From: Pelomonas sp. Root1444
GTDB taxonomy: Bacteria; Pseudomonadota; Gammaproteobacteria; Burkholderiales; Burkholderiaceae_C
NCBI RefSeq assembly: GCF_001426885.1
Contig: NZ_LMFP01000011.1
Coordinates: 33,017 to 97,016, forward strand
Length of the DNA: 64,000 nt
Direction of reading: 5' to 3'
A program made the position numbers and the translations under genes. Below are positions 40,114 to 49,108 of the stretch, in pieces; position 1 is the first letter of the stretch, and each line of letters begins with the position of its first letter. The notes beneath the pieces were generated by a model. It made no database searches. It saw only the letters and a program-made list of their open reading frames with translations, and was not told the origin of the DNA.

Positions 40114-42680
40114 ATACGCTGGACCGTGCCGGCGCGCTGGCGGCCTTCGACGCGTGGCAGGACGCGAGCCCGGCCGAGCGCGAGGCGTTCCTGTCCGAGC
40201 TGCCGCCGGCGCAGCGCGCGCGGCTGCAGGCGCTGATCGATGCCGACCGCGCCGCCGAGGCGCGCGGCTTCCTCGCCGCGCCGGCGCCCTGGCCCGCCGC
40301 GCACGAGCTGGCCGGCCAGGTGCTGGGCGCGTGGACGCTGGTCGCCCCACTGGGCAGCGGCGGCATGGGCGAGGTCTGGCGCGCGCGGCGCAGCGACGGC
40401 GCCCACCAGGGCGAGGCAGCCATCAAGCTGCTGCACAGCCCCTGGCGCGGCGAAGCACAGCAGGCGCGTTTTCGCCGCGAGGGCGAGCTGCTGGCGCGGC
40501 TGACGCACCCCCACATCGCGCAGCTGCTGGACATCGGCGAGGCCTGGGTCGGCGCGACGCGCACCCGCTACCTAGTGCTGGAGCTGGTGGACGGCGAGCG
40601 CATCGACAGCTGGTGCGATGCGCACGGCCTGGACGTGCCGGCGCGGTTGCGCCTCTTCCTGCAGGTGTGCGATGCGGTGGCGCATGCGCATGCGCGGCTG
40701 GTCGTGCACCGCGACCTCAAGCCCGGCAACATCCTCGTCACCCCGGCCGGCCAGGTGAAGCTGCTGGACTTCGGCGTCGCCAAGCTGCTGGCCGACGACA
40801 CGGACGTCGAGTTGACGCGACAAGCGGCCGCCGGCCTGACGCCGGAGTACGCCGCGCCGGAGCAGCTGCGCGGTGAGCCGGTCAGCACGGCCACCGACGT
40901 CTATGCGCTGGGCCGGCTGCTGTGCCTGCTGCTCACCGGCCAGCGCGAGCCCGGCCCCCGGCTGCGCGGCGAGCCGGCGCTGATCGTCGCGCAGGCGTTG
41001 AAGGAGCGCCCAGAGGCGCGCTATGCCGGCGCCAGCGCGCTGGCCGACGACGTGCGCCGGCACCTGGCCCACCAGCCCATCGCCGCGCGGCCCGACTCGC
41101 TGGCCTACCGCAGCGCCAAGTTCGGGCGGCGCTACCGGCTGCAGCTGGCCGCGCTGGGCCTGGTGCTGGCGAGCCTGCTGGCCGGCGTGGCGACCACCGC
41201 CTGGCAGTGGCGCGAGGCCAGCCGCGAGGCCGAGCGCACGCGGCGCGTGCAGAGCGTGCTGACGGAACTGCTCGCCGGCCTCAGCCCCGATGCCTCGGGC
41301 AGCGCGACGGTGCCGATGATCGAGCTGCTGCGGCGCAGCTGGGCCGAGGCCAAGCGGCGGCTGGCCGGCGACCCGGCACTGCTGGCCGACGTGGCGCGGC
41401 CGCTCGGCCTGCTGCTGGTGCAGAACGGCGACCTGGCCCAGGCCCGCGAGGCGCTGCAGACCAGCCACACCCAGGCCCTGCGCCAGGGCCGGGCCAACAC
41501 GCCGGAACAGCGCGAGGTGAGCTTCGAACTCGCCACCGTGCTGCAGCGGCAGGGCGAGGTGCTGCAGGCCGATGCGCTGCTGCGTGGGCTGGCCGCGTCG
41601 GGCAGCGACGACTTCGAGCTCTTCGCGCGGGCCAGCCTCGGCGAGATGGCGCTGGAGGCCGGCCAGCTGGCCGAAGCGCGCACGCAGCTGACGCAGACGG
41701 CCGAGAAGGCGCTGGCGCGCCACTCCGCGCAGCACCGCAGCTACATCAAGGCCGCCGACCTGCTGGCCGCCGTGGCGCGGGCCGAAGGCAAATGGGACGA
41801 GGCGCGGCGCTGGTTCGCGGCGGTCGCTGCGGCGACCGCCTCGGCGCGCCCGGTGGATGCCGCGCTGGCCCGGCTGTCGGCGGCCACGCTGGAGGTGGAG
41901 CTGGGCCGCTACGCGCAGGCCGTGCCGCTGCTGCGCAACGCCGTCGCCGAGCTGGAACGGGTGCTTGGCGCCCGTCACACGCAGACGCTGTATGCGCGGG
42001 CGTGGTGGGCGGCGGCGCTGTTCCACCATGGCGAGCCCGAAGCCGCGCTGGCGCAGGCCCGGCGCGCGCTGGCGGACGCCCAGGCCGACGCGCAGGCCGC
42101 GCCCGACCCGGACACGCGCCCGCTGCTCGGCCTGGTGCTGGCGCGGCTGGAGTTGCGCTCGGGCCAGGCGCCGCAGGCCGAGCCGCGGCTGCGCGCCGCC
42201 TGGGCGCATTTCTCGACGGCCAAGGGCGCAACCCCGGCCTGGCGGTCGCAGGTGCTGCTGGGTGAACTGGCACTGCGGCGCGGCCAGGCCCAGCAGGCGC
42301 TCGACTGGCTGGAAGCGGCCGAGGCCGGCGGCGGCGCCGACCCGGCCGACCGCTGGCTGGGGCTGGCGCTGCTGGGCATCGCGCAGCTGGACCTGGGCCT
42401 GATGGAACCAGGCGCACGGGCGCTGCGCGAGGCCGAAGCGGCGGCCGACCTGAGCCTGCCGCCGGGGCATCCGGACCGCCTGCGCATGCAGGCGCTGGCC
42501 GCCATGGCCGCCTGGGCCACCGAGCCGGCGGCGCAGGTCCGCGCGCAGACCGCACTGGCGCGCTATGGCCAGGCGCTGGACACTCGGGCGGATGCCGCCC
42601 GGGTGCGGGCCGAGTTGCTGTCGCTGTCCGCTTCCCCACGCCCGCCGCGGGCGGCACTCACCGCGCTGCTGCGCTACTGA
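40110..42680 (+). CDS. Membrane Ser/Thr protein kinase with C-terminal TPR-like repeats
   Basis: An 856-residue Hanks-type kinase. A short N-terminal helical region is followed by the kinase domain (about 74-330) with GSGGMGEVW, Lys106 (EAAIKLLH), the catalytic loop VVHRDLKPGNILV, DFG in LLDFGVAK, and TPEYAAPEQ. A membrane helix at about 345-367 and an extracytoplasmic TPR-like region (about 370-856) follow, suggesting that periplasmic signals are passed to the kinase. It is coupled by GTGA to the sigma factor, its presumed substrate. Confidence 0.93.
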   Translation: MNTLDRAGALAAFDAWQDASPAEREAFLSELPPAQRARLQALIDADRAAEARGFLAAPAPWPAAHELAGQVLGAWTLVAPLGSGGMGEVWRARRSDGAHQGEAAIKLLHSPWRGEAQQARFRREGELLARLTHPHIAQLLDIGEAWVGATRTRYLVLELVDGERIDSWCDAHGLDVPARLRLFLQVCDAVAHAHARLVVHRDLKPGNILVTPAGQVKLLDFGVAKLLADDTDVELTRQAAAGLTPEYAAPEQLRGEPVSTATDVYALGRLLCLLLTGQREPGPRLRGEPALIVAQALKERPEARYAGASALADDVRRHLAHQPIAARPDSLAYRSAKFGRRYRLQLAALGLVLASLLAGVATTAWQWREASREAERTRRVQSVLTELLAGLSPDASGSATVPMIELLRRSWAEAKRRLAGDPALLADVARPLGLLLVQNGDLAQAREALQTSHTQALRQGRANTPEQREVSFELATVLQRQGEVLQADALLRGLAASGSDDFELFARASLGEMALEAGQLAEARTQLTQTAEKALARHSAQHRSYIKAADLLAAVARAEGKWDEARRWFAAVAAATASARPVDAALARLSAATLEVELGRYAQAVPLLRNAVAELERVLGARHTQTLYARAWWAAALFHHGEPEAALAQARRALADAQADAQAAPDPDTRPLLGLVLARLELRSGQAPQAEPRLRAAWAHFSTAKGATPAWRSQVLLGELALRRGQAQQALDWLEAAEAGGGADPADRWLGLALLGIAQLDLGLMEPGARALREAEAAADLSLPPGHPDRLRMQALAAMAAWATEPAAQVRAQTALARYGQALDTRADAARVRAELLSLSASPRPPRAALTALLRY

Positions 42681-42691
42681 AAGGACTCCCC

Positions 42692-42994
42692 ATGCGCCGT
42701 TTCATCACCCCAGCGCTGAGCCTGCTGCTCGCCATCGGCACGGCTGCCCTCGCCGCCGAGCCCGCACCGCAGCCGGCCGGCACGGCCACAGCCAAGAAGG
42801 CGAAGCCCAGCACCGCGGCCAGTGCCACGGCTGCCACCGGTAACACCAGCCCCGGCGCCGCGCCCAACGCGGGGGGCTCGGGCGGCGGTGTCGGCAGCAA
42901 CAAGGGCACCAGCGGCCAGCAGATCGGGCCCAAGAAGCCCAAGTGCCCCGATCCGACGAAGGCCTGCCCCAAGGAGCAGGTGATCGGCCAGTGA
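42692..42994 (+). CDS. Small secreted Gly/Ala/Lys-rich protein
   Basis: A 100-residue protein with a signal peptide cleaved near TAALAAEP, then a low-complexity Ala/Thr/Gly region (GGSGGGVGSNKGTSG) and a Cys pair in KKPKCPDPTKACPKE. AAAGGA precedes the ATG, 11 nt after the kinase stop, so it belongs to the sigma-kinase operon. No family is recognised. The two Cys may form a disulfide. It could be the ligand or output of the kinase module, but this is a guess. Confidence 0.75.
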   Translation: MRRFITPALSLLLAIGTAALAAEPAPQPAGTATAKKAKPSTAASATAATGNTSPGAAPNAGGSGGGVGSNKGTSGQQIGPKKPKCPDPTKACPKEQVIGQ

Positions 42995-43000
42995 CATCCG

Positions 43001-43024
43001 GGCGCGGGTGCCACCGCCCGCGCC
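43001..43024. terminator. Bidirectional GC-rich hairpin between convergent genes
   Basis: GGCGCGGG (43001-43008) pairs perfectly with CCCGCGCC (43017-43024) around an 8-nt loop, midway between two convergent stops. There is no U-tract, as is common in very GC-rich genomes, so termination is inferred from position and stability. Confidence 0.5.
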
Positions 43025-43030
43025 GGTCCG

Positions 43031-43654
43031 TCAGCCCTTGGTCACGACGAAGGTGACGTCGTACTTGCCGCCGTCACCGACGATGGTCAGCGTCTTGGTC
43101 TTGGGGCCCGCGGCCACGTTCAGCAGGCTGGCGCTCAGCGGCACCTCCCGCGTCGAGCCGACGCGGTCGTCGAAGTTGGGCGCGCCGGTGGGGATGGCCA
43201 GCGCGCCGTTGATGTCGGCGATCAGCTTGGACACGCGCTGGGCCCGCGTCATGCCGGCGGACGCCGCCAGCGCGCCGACGACGGCGGCCTTGGCCAGCTC
43301 GCGCGCGGCACTGGCCTTGCCGTCGTCGTGCTCCATCATCGACACGAGCAGGATGGCGTTGGCCGGGTTGGGGATGGCCTTGGCGCTGCCCGACGGGCCC
43401 CAGGCGTTACGGCGCCAGACGAGGAAGGGAAAGTCGCTCGGGTTGACGCCCGGCTGCAGCGGCTGCGTCGTGCAGGTGTCGCCGGCGTCCACGCCGCCCC
43501 ACGGGCCGTACAGCGTGACCTCGGCGTTGGGCAGCAACGGGTTGGTCAGGTCGACGGCGGTGACGAGGACATAGGGCTCGTCCGAGCCGACCTCGTCGGT
43601 CTCGATGCGGCACTTGATCTTCTTCAGCGCGATGGTGACGGGCAATGCGGCCAT
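43031..43654 (-). CDS. Conserved-looking protein of unknown function
   Basis: A 207-residue soluble protein without a signal peptide. It starts MAALPVTIALKKIKCRIETD and has a DEPYVLVTAVDL strand, a central TLYGPWGGVDAGDT and an LLVSMMEHDDGKA helix. The C-terminal beta part is TLTIVGDGGKYDVTFVV. Alternating strands suggest a C2- or jelly-roll-like fold, but I recognise no family. GGAG precedes the ATG at 43654; an in-frame ATG at 43687 is less likely. It diverges from the M16 peptidase genes across a 203-bp gap with no clear promoter. Confidence 0.75.
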   Translation of the reverse strand: MAALPVTIALKKIKCRIETDEVGSDEPYVLVTAVDLTNPLLPNAEVTLYGPWGGVDAGDTCTTQPLQPGVNPSDFPFLVWRRNAWGPSGSAKAIPNPANAILLVSMMEHDDGKASAARELAKAAVVGALAASAGMTRAQRVSKLIADINGALAIPTGAPNFDDRVGSTREVPLSASLLNVAAGPKTKTLTIVGDGGKYDVTFVVTKG

Positions 43655-43857
43655 GATGGTCTCCGTGGGATGCAAGCGCGGCGACATGCCGGGCCTGCCT
43701 ACAAGGACGCAGCCACGGCCCGCCAGGGATCACGCGCCGCGACGTGAAAACTACCCGCACCACCGCGTGACAGCCCGTCACGGGTTTTCCCGGCATGGCC
43801 TGCGGCACTCCACCCAAAAGGCCCGAAACTGCGCGCCGTTCCCGCACAGGAGATCCC

Positions 43858-45309
43858 ATGTTGAAGACCACCCGCCGCGCGGTGCTGGGCGCCATCAGCG
43901 TCGCAGTGTTCGCGCTCGGCGCCGGCCCCGCGCTGGCCGCCCCCAAGGACGCGCCGCAGGCCGACCGCTGGCAGATTCCCGTCCACACCAAGAAGCTCGC
44001 CAACGGCCTGACCGTCGTCGTCTCACCCGATGCCAGCAGCCCGACCGTGGGCGTCAGCGTCGTCTACAAGGTGGGCATGCGGCTGGAGCCGAAGAACCGC
44101 ACCGGCTTCGCGCACCTGTTCGAGCACCTGATGTTCCAGGGCACGCCCAAGTCGCCCAAGGGCGTGTTCGACCAGGTCATCACCTCCGGCGGCGGCAACA
44201 ACAACGGCTCGACGCGGCCCGACTTCACCAACTACATCGAGACCGCGCCATCTTCGGCGCTGGAGTCGATGCTGTGGCTGGAGGCCGACCGCATGACGAC
44301 GCTGGACTTCAACCCGACGACGCTGAAGAACCAGCAGGACGTCGTGAAGGAGGAGATCCGCGTCAACGTGCAGAACCAGCCCTACGGCGGCTTCATGTGG
44401 CTGGACATCTCCGACCTGGCCTTCGACAAGTGGGAGAACAAGCACGACGGCTACGGCAGCTTCGTCGACCTCGAGAACGCGAACCTCGACGACGTGCGCG
44501 CCTTCCACCGCGACTTCTACGGCCCCAACAACGCGGTGCTGTCCATCGCCGGCGACGTGACGCCAGCGCAGGGCTTCGCGCTGGCCGAGAAGTACTTCGG
44601 CAAGATCCCGGCGCGCCCCACGCCCAAGCCGAGCGACTTCACCGAAGGCCTCAACACCCAGGAGCGCCGGCTGACCCAAGGAGACAAACTGGCCCAGGTG
44701 CCTGCCGTTGCCGCGGCCTGGAAGCTCCCCGCCCGTGCCAGCAAGGACCAGGCGCCCTTTGCCGTGCTGGGCCAGTTGCTGGCCGGCGGTGATGCGTCGC
44801 GCCTGTACCAGGGCCTGGTCAAGGGCCGCGAGCTGGCGTTGAACGTCAGCTCGCTGTACGGCCTGACCAGCATCTGGGAGTACGACGGCCCCAGCCTGTT
44901 CACCGTGTTCGCGCTCTACAAGCCGACGACCAACGCCGACGCGCTGCTGGCCGGCATCGACGAGGAGGTGGCCCGCATCGCCAAGGACGGCGTGGACGAC
45001 GCGACGCTGAAGAACCTGAAGACCGCGCTGCTGGCCGATTGGTACAACAACCTGGAGATGTTCCTGCTGCGCGCCGACCGCCTGGCCAAGCTGCAGGCGC
45101 TGTGGGGCGACGCGAACGTCGTCAACAAGGTGCCGGGCTGGATCGAGGCCGTCACGTCTGCCGACGTGCAGCGCGTGGCCGCCATCTACCTGACGAAGGC
45201 CAACCGCTCGGTCATCGACCGCAAGCCCGCCGCCATGCTGGCGCCGCCCGCGGCGGCGGCATCGGCAGCGTCCGCGCCCCTGCCCACCAAGCCGGCTTCC
45301 CAGCCTTGA
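43858..45309 (+). CDS. M16-family zinc metallopeptidase, catalytic member
   Basis: A 483-residue exported peptidase. A signal peptide (about 1-28, ALAAP) is followed by the inverted zinc motif HLFEH (86-90), with the third ligand Glu in VVKEEIRVN about 75 residues later. It also has LNTQERRLTQGDK and the second-half FAVLGQLLAGGDASRLYQGL. It should degrade peptides in the periplasm. The C-terminus ends in an Ala/Pro tail. It is paired with a second M16 gene 13 nt downstream that lacks the zinc motif, the usual heterodimer arrangement. Confidence 0.93.
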   Translation: MLKTTRRAVLGAISVAVFALGAGPALAAPKDAPQADRWQIPVHTKKLANGLTVVVSPDASSPTVGVSVVYKVGMRLEPKNRTGFAHLFEHLMFQGTPKSPKGVFDQVITSGGGNNNGSTRPDFTNYIETAPSSALESMLWLEADRMTTLDFNPTTLKNQQDVVKEEIRVNVQNQPYGGFMWLDISDLAFDKWENKHDGYGSFVDLENANLDDVRAFHRDFYGPNNAVLSIAGDVTPAQGFALAEKYFGKIPARPTPKPSDFTEGLNTQERRLTQGDKLAQVPAVAAAWKLPARASKDQAPFAVLGQLLAGGDASRLYQGLVKGRELALNVSSLYGLTSIWEYDGPSLFTVFALYKPTTNADALLAGIDEEVARIAKDGVDDATLKNLKTALLADWYNNLEMFLLRADRLAKLQALWGDANVVNKVPGWIEAVTSADVQRVAAIYLTKANRSVIDRKPAAMLAPPAAAASAASAPLPTKPASQP

Positions 45310-45322
45310 TGTCGGAGCTGTC

Positions 45323-46744
45323 ATGAAGAACTTCTCTCCCGCTTTCCGCCTCTGCATCCTCGCCGCCGCGCTGGCTGTTGCCACCGCCCACGCCGCCACC
45401 GTGCAGATGCCTGCCGAGCTGCCGCCCTTCGGCAAGGACAAGCCGCTGGCCGTGCCCAAGATCACCCAGCAGACGCTGCCCAACGGGCTGCAGGTCTGGG
45501 TCGTTCCGCGCCACGGCATCCCGCGCGTGGACTTCGTGCTCGCCGTGCGCGGCGCCGGCTTCGGTGCCGACGCGCCCGACGCCCCGGGCCGCGCCAAGCT
45601 GCTGGCCGGCCTGCTCTCCGAGGGCACTTCGCAGCGCAGCTCCAAGCAGATCGCCGAGGCCGCGCAGGCGATGGGCGGGGACCTCAGCGCCGCCGCCAGT
45701 AACGACGGCATCAGCGTCACCGCCAACGCGCTGGCCTCGCAGGCGGGCGACATGGCGCGGCTGCTGGCCGAGGTGGCCCGCCAGCCGGCCTTCCCGGACG
45801 GCGAGGTGCAGCTCGCCAAGGTCAACGCGCTGCAGGCGTTGAAGGCCGCCAGCACGCAGCCGGGCTTCCGCGCCGCCAAGGCGCTGGACGGCGCCATCTA
45901 CGGCAGCCACGCCTATGCCCGCACGCAGGAGACCGAGGCCGCCATCAACGCCGTCTCGGCCGAAGGCCTGCGCGCCGAGCATGCGCGGCGCTTCCGCCCC
46001 GACCGCGCGCTGCTGGTCATCACCGGCCGCATCGACGCCGCCCAGGCGCTCAAGCTCGCGCGCGACGCCTTCGGCGACTGGAAGGCCAGCGGCGAACCCC
46101 TGCCCGAGCTGACGCCCCCCGCCGCCACCGCACCGGTGCAGCGCCTGCTGCTGGAACGCCCCGGCAGCGTGCAGGCCACGCTGCGCCTGGGTCGCCCCGG
46201 CATGCCCGCCAGCGGCGACGAGCAGGTGGCGCTGCGCCTGACCAGCACCATCCTCGGCCAGGGCTTCTCCAGCCGTGTGATGCAGAACCTGCGCGAGGAC
46301 AAGGGCTATACCTATGGCGCCCGCGCCGGCGGCCAGTCCTGGCGCGTGGGCGGTGCCATCACCGGCGGCGCCGACGTGCGCAACGAGGTGACGGGCGCGG
46401 CGATGACGGAGTACATCAAGGAGTACCGCCGCATCGGTACGGAGCCCGTGCCCGACGCCGAGCTGGCGATGAACAAGCGCTACATGGCCGGCAGCTACCT
46501 CGTCAGCACGCAGCTGCAGGGGTCGCTGGGCCGCCAGCTCGCGAGCAACTGGCTGGTGGGCCTGCCGGCGGAGTTCCTCGGCAGCTTCGTGCCTGCGGTC
46601 CAGAAGGTCACGGCGGCGCAGGTGCAGGCGGTCGGCAAGAAATACTTCAACCCCGACGAGCAGAGCTGGGTCGTCGTCGGCGACTCGGCCAAGATCGCCG
46701 AGCAGCTGAAGGCGTTCGGGGAGTTCACCCCCGTCAAGCCCTGA
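45323..46744 (+). CDS. M16-family peptidase-like protein, non-catalytic partner
   Basis: A 473-residue exported M16 homologue (signal peptide about 1-24, AHAATVQ). At the zinc-motif position it reads GRAKLLAGLLSEGT in place of HxxEH, so it cannot bind zinc there. The C-terminal half keeps LREDKGYTYGARAG, the substrate-binding R/Y element of M16 dimers. It is therefore the probable structural partner of the upstream catalytic subunit. GGAG precedes the ATG. Confidence 0.92.
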   Translation: MKNFSPAFRLCILAAALAVATAHAATVQMPAELPPFGKDKPLAVPKITQQTLPNGLQVWVVPRHGIPRVDFVLAVRGAGFGADAPDAPGRAKLLAGLLSEGTSQRSSKQIAEAAQAMGGDLSAAASNDGISVTANALASQAGDMARLLAEVARQPAFPDGEVQLAKVNALQALKAASTQPGFRAAKALDGAIYGSHAYARTQETEAAINAVSAEGLRAEHARRFRPDRALLVITGRIDAAQALKLARDAFGDWKASGEPLPELTPPAATAPVQRLLLERPGSVQATLRLGRPGMPASGDEQVALRLTSTILGQGFSSRVMQNLREDKGYTYGARAGGQSWRVGGAITGGADVRNEVTGAAMTEYIKEYRRIGTEPVPDAELAMNKRYMAGSYLVSTQLQGSLGRQLASNWLVGLPAEFLGSFVPAVQKVTAAQVQAVGKKYFNPDEQSWVVVGDSAKIAEQLKAFGEFTPVKP

Positions 46745-46818
46745 CCCCCGGCGCGGGCTGCTGACAAGCCCTGGCAGCGCCGGCGCCGAGCATGGCGGCC
46801 TTTACCAAGGAGACCGCC

Positions 46819-47187
46819 ATGCAACCCGACTGCCTCATCCTCTACGTGCACAGCCCCGCCGAGAGCGTGCTCTTCTACCGCTCGCTGCTGGGCCGCGAGC
46901 CCGTCGAGCAGAGCCCGAACTTCGCGATGTTCATGTTGAACGACAAGACCATGCTGGGCCTGTGGGCCGCGCACGACGTGCAGCCCGCCAGCGGCCAGCG
47001 CGGCGGCGGCGCCGAGATCGGCATCACGGTTGAGACCAACGACGAGGTGCACGCCGCGGTGGCTTCCTGGAAGGCCGCCGGCTGGCCGGTGCTGCAGTCG
47101 CCGACAGCAATGGACTTCGGCTACACGGCCGTCACCGCCGACCCCGACGGCCATCGCGTGCGCATGTTCCGGCCGACTCAGGGCTGA
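46819..47187 (+). CDS. VOC-superfamily (glyoxalase/bleomycin-resistance fold) protein
   Basis: A 122-residue protein with the paired beta-alpha-beta-beta-beta modules of the VOC fold (LYVHSPAESVLFYRSLLG, FMLNDKTMLGLW, then GITVETNDEVHAAVASWKAA, VTADPDGHRVRMFRP). It resembles PhnB/YaeR-like members. The metal-ligand pattern is incomplete, so enzymatic or ligand-binding roles are both possible. AAGGAGA sits just before the ATG. It stands alone downstream of the M16 genes. Confidence 0.85.
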   Translation: MQPDCLILYVHSPAESVLFYRSLLGREPVEQSPNFAMFMLNDKTMLGLWAAHDVQPASGQRGGGAEIGITVETNDEVHAAVASWKAAGWPVLQSPTAMDFGYTAVTADPDGHRVRMFRPTQG

Positions 47188-47292
47188 GCGGCCCGGCAAC
47201 GCGGCCGTTGACGAGGCGTCCTGCGGGTCTGTCGAAAAAGCGCGGTGTGATTCGTCGTTGGCATGTACGTAGCCGATGCGAGGACCGACGCC

Positions 47293-47603
47293 ATGACCAT
47301 CACGATCACCGCTTTTGAACGCTCGCCCGACGGCGGCAAGGGCCTGGCGCGCGACACGCGCGTGCGCTGGGCGCTGGAGGAGGCGCAGCTGCCCTACGAG
47401 GTTCGCCTCGTCTCGACGGCGCCTTCAGCGCCGGGGACTTGATGATGGTCTCCGTGCTGCTCAGGTTGCGCGCCACGGGCGTGCTCGACGAGTTCCCGCG
47501 GCTCGCGGCCTATGTCGCGCGCGGCGAGGCGAGGCCGGCCTACCAGCGCGCGTTTGCGGCCCAACTTGCGGTCAACAAGCGCAGCCCCGAGGCTGGCGCC
47601 TGA
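47293..47603 (+). pseudogene. Glutathione S-transferase remnant with internal deletion
   Basis: The first 41 codons read MTITITAFERSPDGGKGLAR and then VRWALEEAQLPYEVRLVS, a GST thioredoxin-like N-terminus. The frame then ends quickly at a TGA (47440). In another frame, from about 47413, the sequence resumes as DGAFSAGDLMMVSVLLRLR and continues to QLAVNKRSPEAGA with a stop at 47603, the C-terminus of a GST. Roughly the middle half of a normal 200-residue GST is missing, with a frameshift at the junction. Not functional as such. Confidence 0.75.
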
Positions 47604-47623
47604 CCGTCTGCCGAGGTGCACCC

Positions 47624-49108
47624 ATGAATCCACGCTTGCACGACGTGATCCTCGCGGGAGGCGGCCCGACCGGCCTGATGCTGGCGGCAGAACTCGCACT
47701 GGCCGGCGTCGACGTCGCGATCGTCGAGAAGCGCATCAACCAGGATGTCGCCGGTTCCCGCGCCAGCGGCCTGCATCCCCGGTCGATCGAGGTGCTGGAC
47801 CAGCGCGGCGTCGCCGACCGGTTCATCGCCCAGGGCACCCAGCACCACGCGGTGATGTTCGCGGGCGCCGTGCTGGACGCGAGTGACCGCCCCAGCCGCC
47901 ACAACTACACGCTGGGCTTGTGGCAGGCCAGGATAGAGCGCACCCTCGCCGACTGGGTGGCTGAGCTGCGCGTGCCGGTGTACCGCGGCCGGGAGTTGAC
48001 GGCGTTCGTGCAGGACGACGCGGGCGTCGACATCACGCTGGACGACGGCGCAACGATGCGGGCCGGCTACCTGGTCGGTTGCGATGGCGGGCGCAGCCGC
48101 GTTCGCAAGCAGGCCGGTATCGCGTTCCCCGGCTGGGATGCGGATCTGAGCTACCTGATCTTCGAGGCCGACATGTCGGACGACCCGCCCCTGGGTTTCC
48201 GGCGGGGCCTGAAGGGCACGTCGGCCATCGGCAAGCTCGACGATGGCAAGCGGCTCCGCGGCGTCGTCATCGAACCCGCGCTGGAGCACGGCGCCGAGCC
48301 CGCCGTCGACGCCCTCCGTGCCGCGCTCACGGCGGCCTACGGCTCCGACTTCGGCGTCCACAACGTGACCTGGCTGTCGAGGTTCACCGACGCGGCACGC
48401 CAGGCCGCGCAGTACCGGCAAGGTCGGGTGTTGCTGGCCGGCGATGCGGCCCACGTGCATTCACCCGTCGGGGGCCAGGGCCTGAACCTCGGCCTGCAGG
48501 ATGCGGTCAATCTCGGCTGGAAGCTGGCCCAGGTGGTCAAGGGCGTCACGCCGGACGGCCTGCTCGACACCTACCACGCCGAGCGGCATCCCGTCGGCGC
48601 GGCGCTGCTGCAGCAGACGCTGGCGCTCACGGCGCTGAACCGGGGCGACGACCGCTCCAACGCACTGCGCGACATGATGGCCAAGACCATGCAGATGGAC
48701 GGGCCACGCCGCTGGTACTCGGCGTCGGTGTCGGGGCTGGACGTTCGCTACGAACTGGGCGCCGGGCACCCGCTGCTGGGTCGCCGGGTGCCCGACCTCG
48801 ATCTCGTCACCCACGGCGAGCGGCGGCGCCTCTTCGGCCTGCTGCACGAGGCCCGCCCGGTGCTGCTCAACCTCGGCGCACCCGGCCGCTTCATCCTTGC
48901 CGGTTGGGCGGACCGCGTGACGCTGTGCGACGCACAAGCCGAGGGCCGCTGCGAGCTTCCCGTCGTCGGCACGGTCGAGCTGCCAGCGGCGCTGCTGATC
49001 CGACCCGACGGGCATGTGGCCTGGGCCGGTCACGGCCACGATGCCGCGCTTGGGGAGGCGCTGAGGCGCTGGTTCGGCGAGCCGCGCTCGCCGGGCCGCG
49101 ATGCCTAG
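47624..49108 (+). CDS. FAD-dependent aromatic monooxygenase (PHBH fold)
   Basis: A 494-residue class A flavoprotein monooxygenase. The dinucleotide motif is [20 protein letters not shown] (about 9-28), the DG motif is [17 protein letters not shown], and the second FAD motif is [20 protein letters not shown]. The C-terminal thioredoxin-like domain includes [14 protein letters not shown]. It is similar in layout to rifampicin monooxygenase and polyketide hydroxylases, but the substrate is unknown. It starts 20 nt after the GST remnant. Its stop overlaps the convergent aceK stop by 4 nt. Confidence 0.92.
   Translation: MNPRLHDVILAGGGPTGLMLAAELALAGVDVAIVEKRINQDVAGSRASGLHPRSIEVLDQRGVADRFIAQGTQHHAVMFAGAVLDASDRPSRHNYTLGLWQARIERTLADWVAELRVPVYRGRELTAFVQDDAGVDITLDDGATMRAGYLVGCDGGRSRVRKQAGIAFPGWDADLSYLIFEADMSDDPPLGFRRGLKGTSAIGKLDDGKRLRGVVIEPALEHGAEPAVDALRAALTAAYGSDFGVHNVTWLSRFTDAARQAAQYRQGRVLLAGDAAHVHSPVGGQGLNLGLQDAVNLGWKLAQVVKGVTPDGLLDTYHAERHPVGAALLQQTLALTALNRGDDRSNALRDMMAKTMQMDGPRRWYSASVSGLDVRYELGAGHPLLGRRVPDLDLVTHGERRRLFGLLHEARPVLLNLGAPGRFILAGWADRVTLCDAQAEGRCELPVVGTVELPAALLIRPDGHVAWAGHGHDAALGEALRRWFGEPRSPGRDA

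Noticed and set aside
43858-46744. Possible pitrilysin/PqqF identity for the M16 pair next to a PQQ-type dehydrogenase elsewhere
   Set aside because: The dehydrogenase is 30 kb away and no other pqq genes are present; the generic M16 heterodimer assignment is sufficient.
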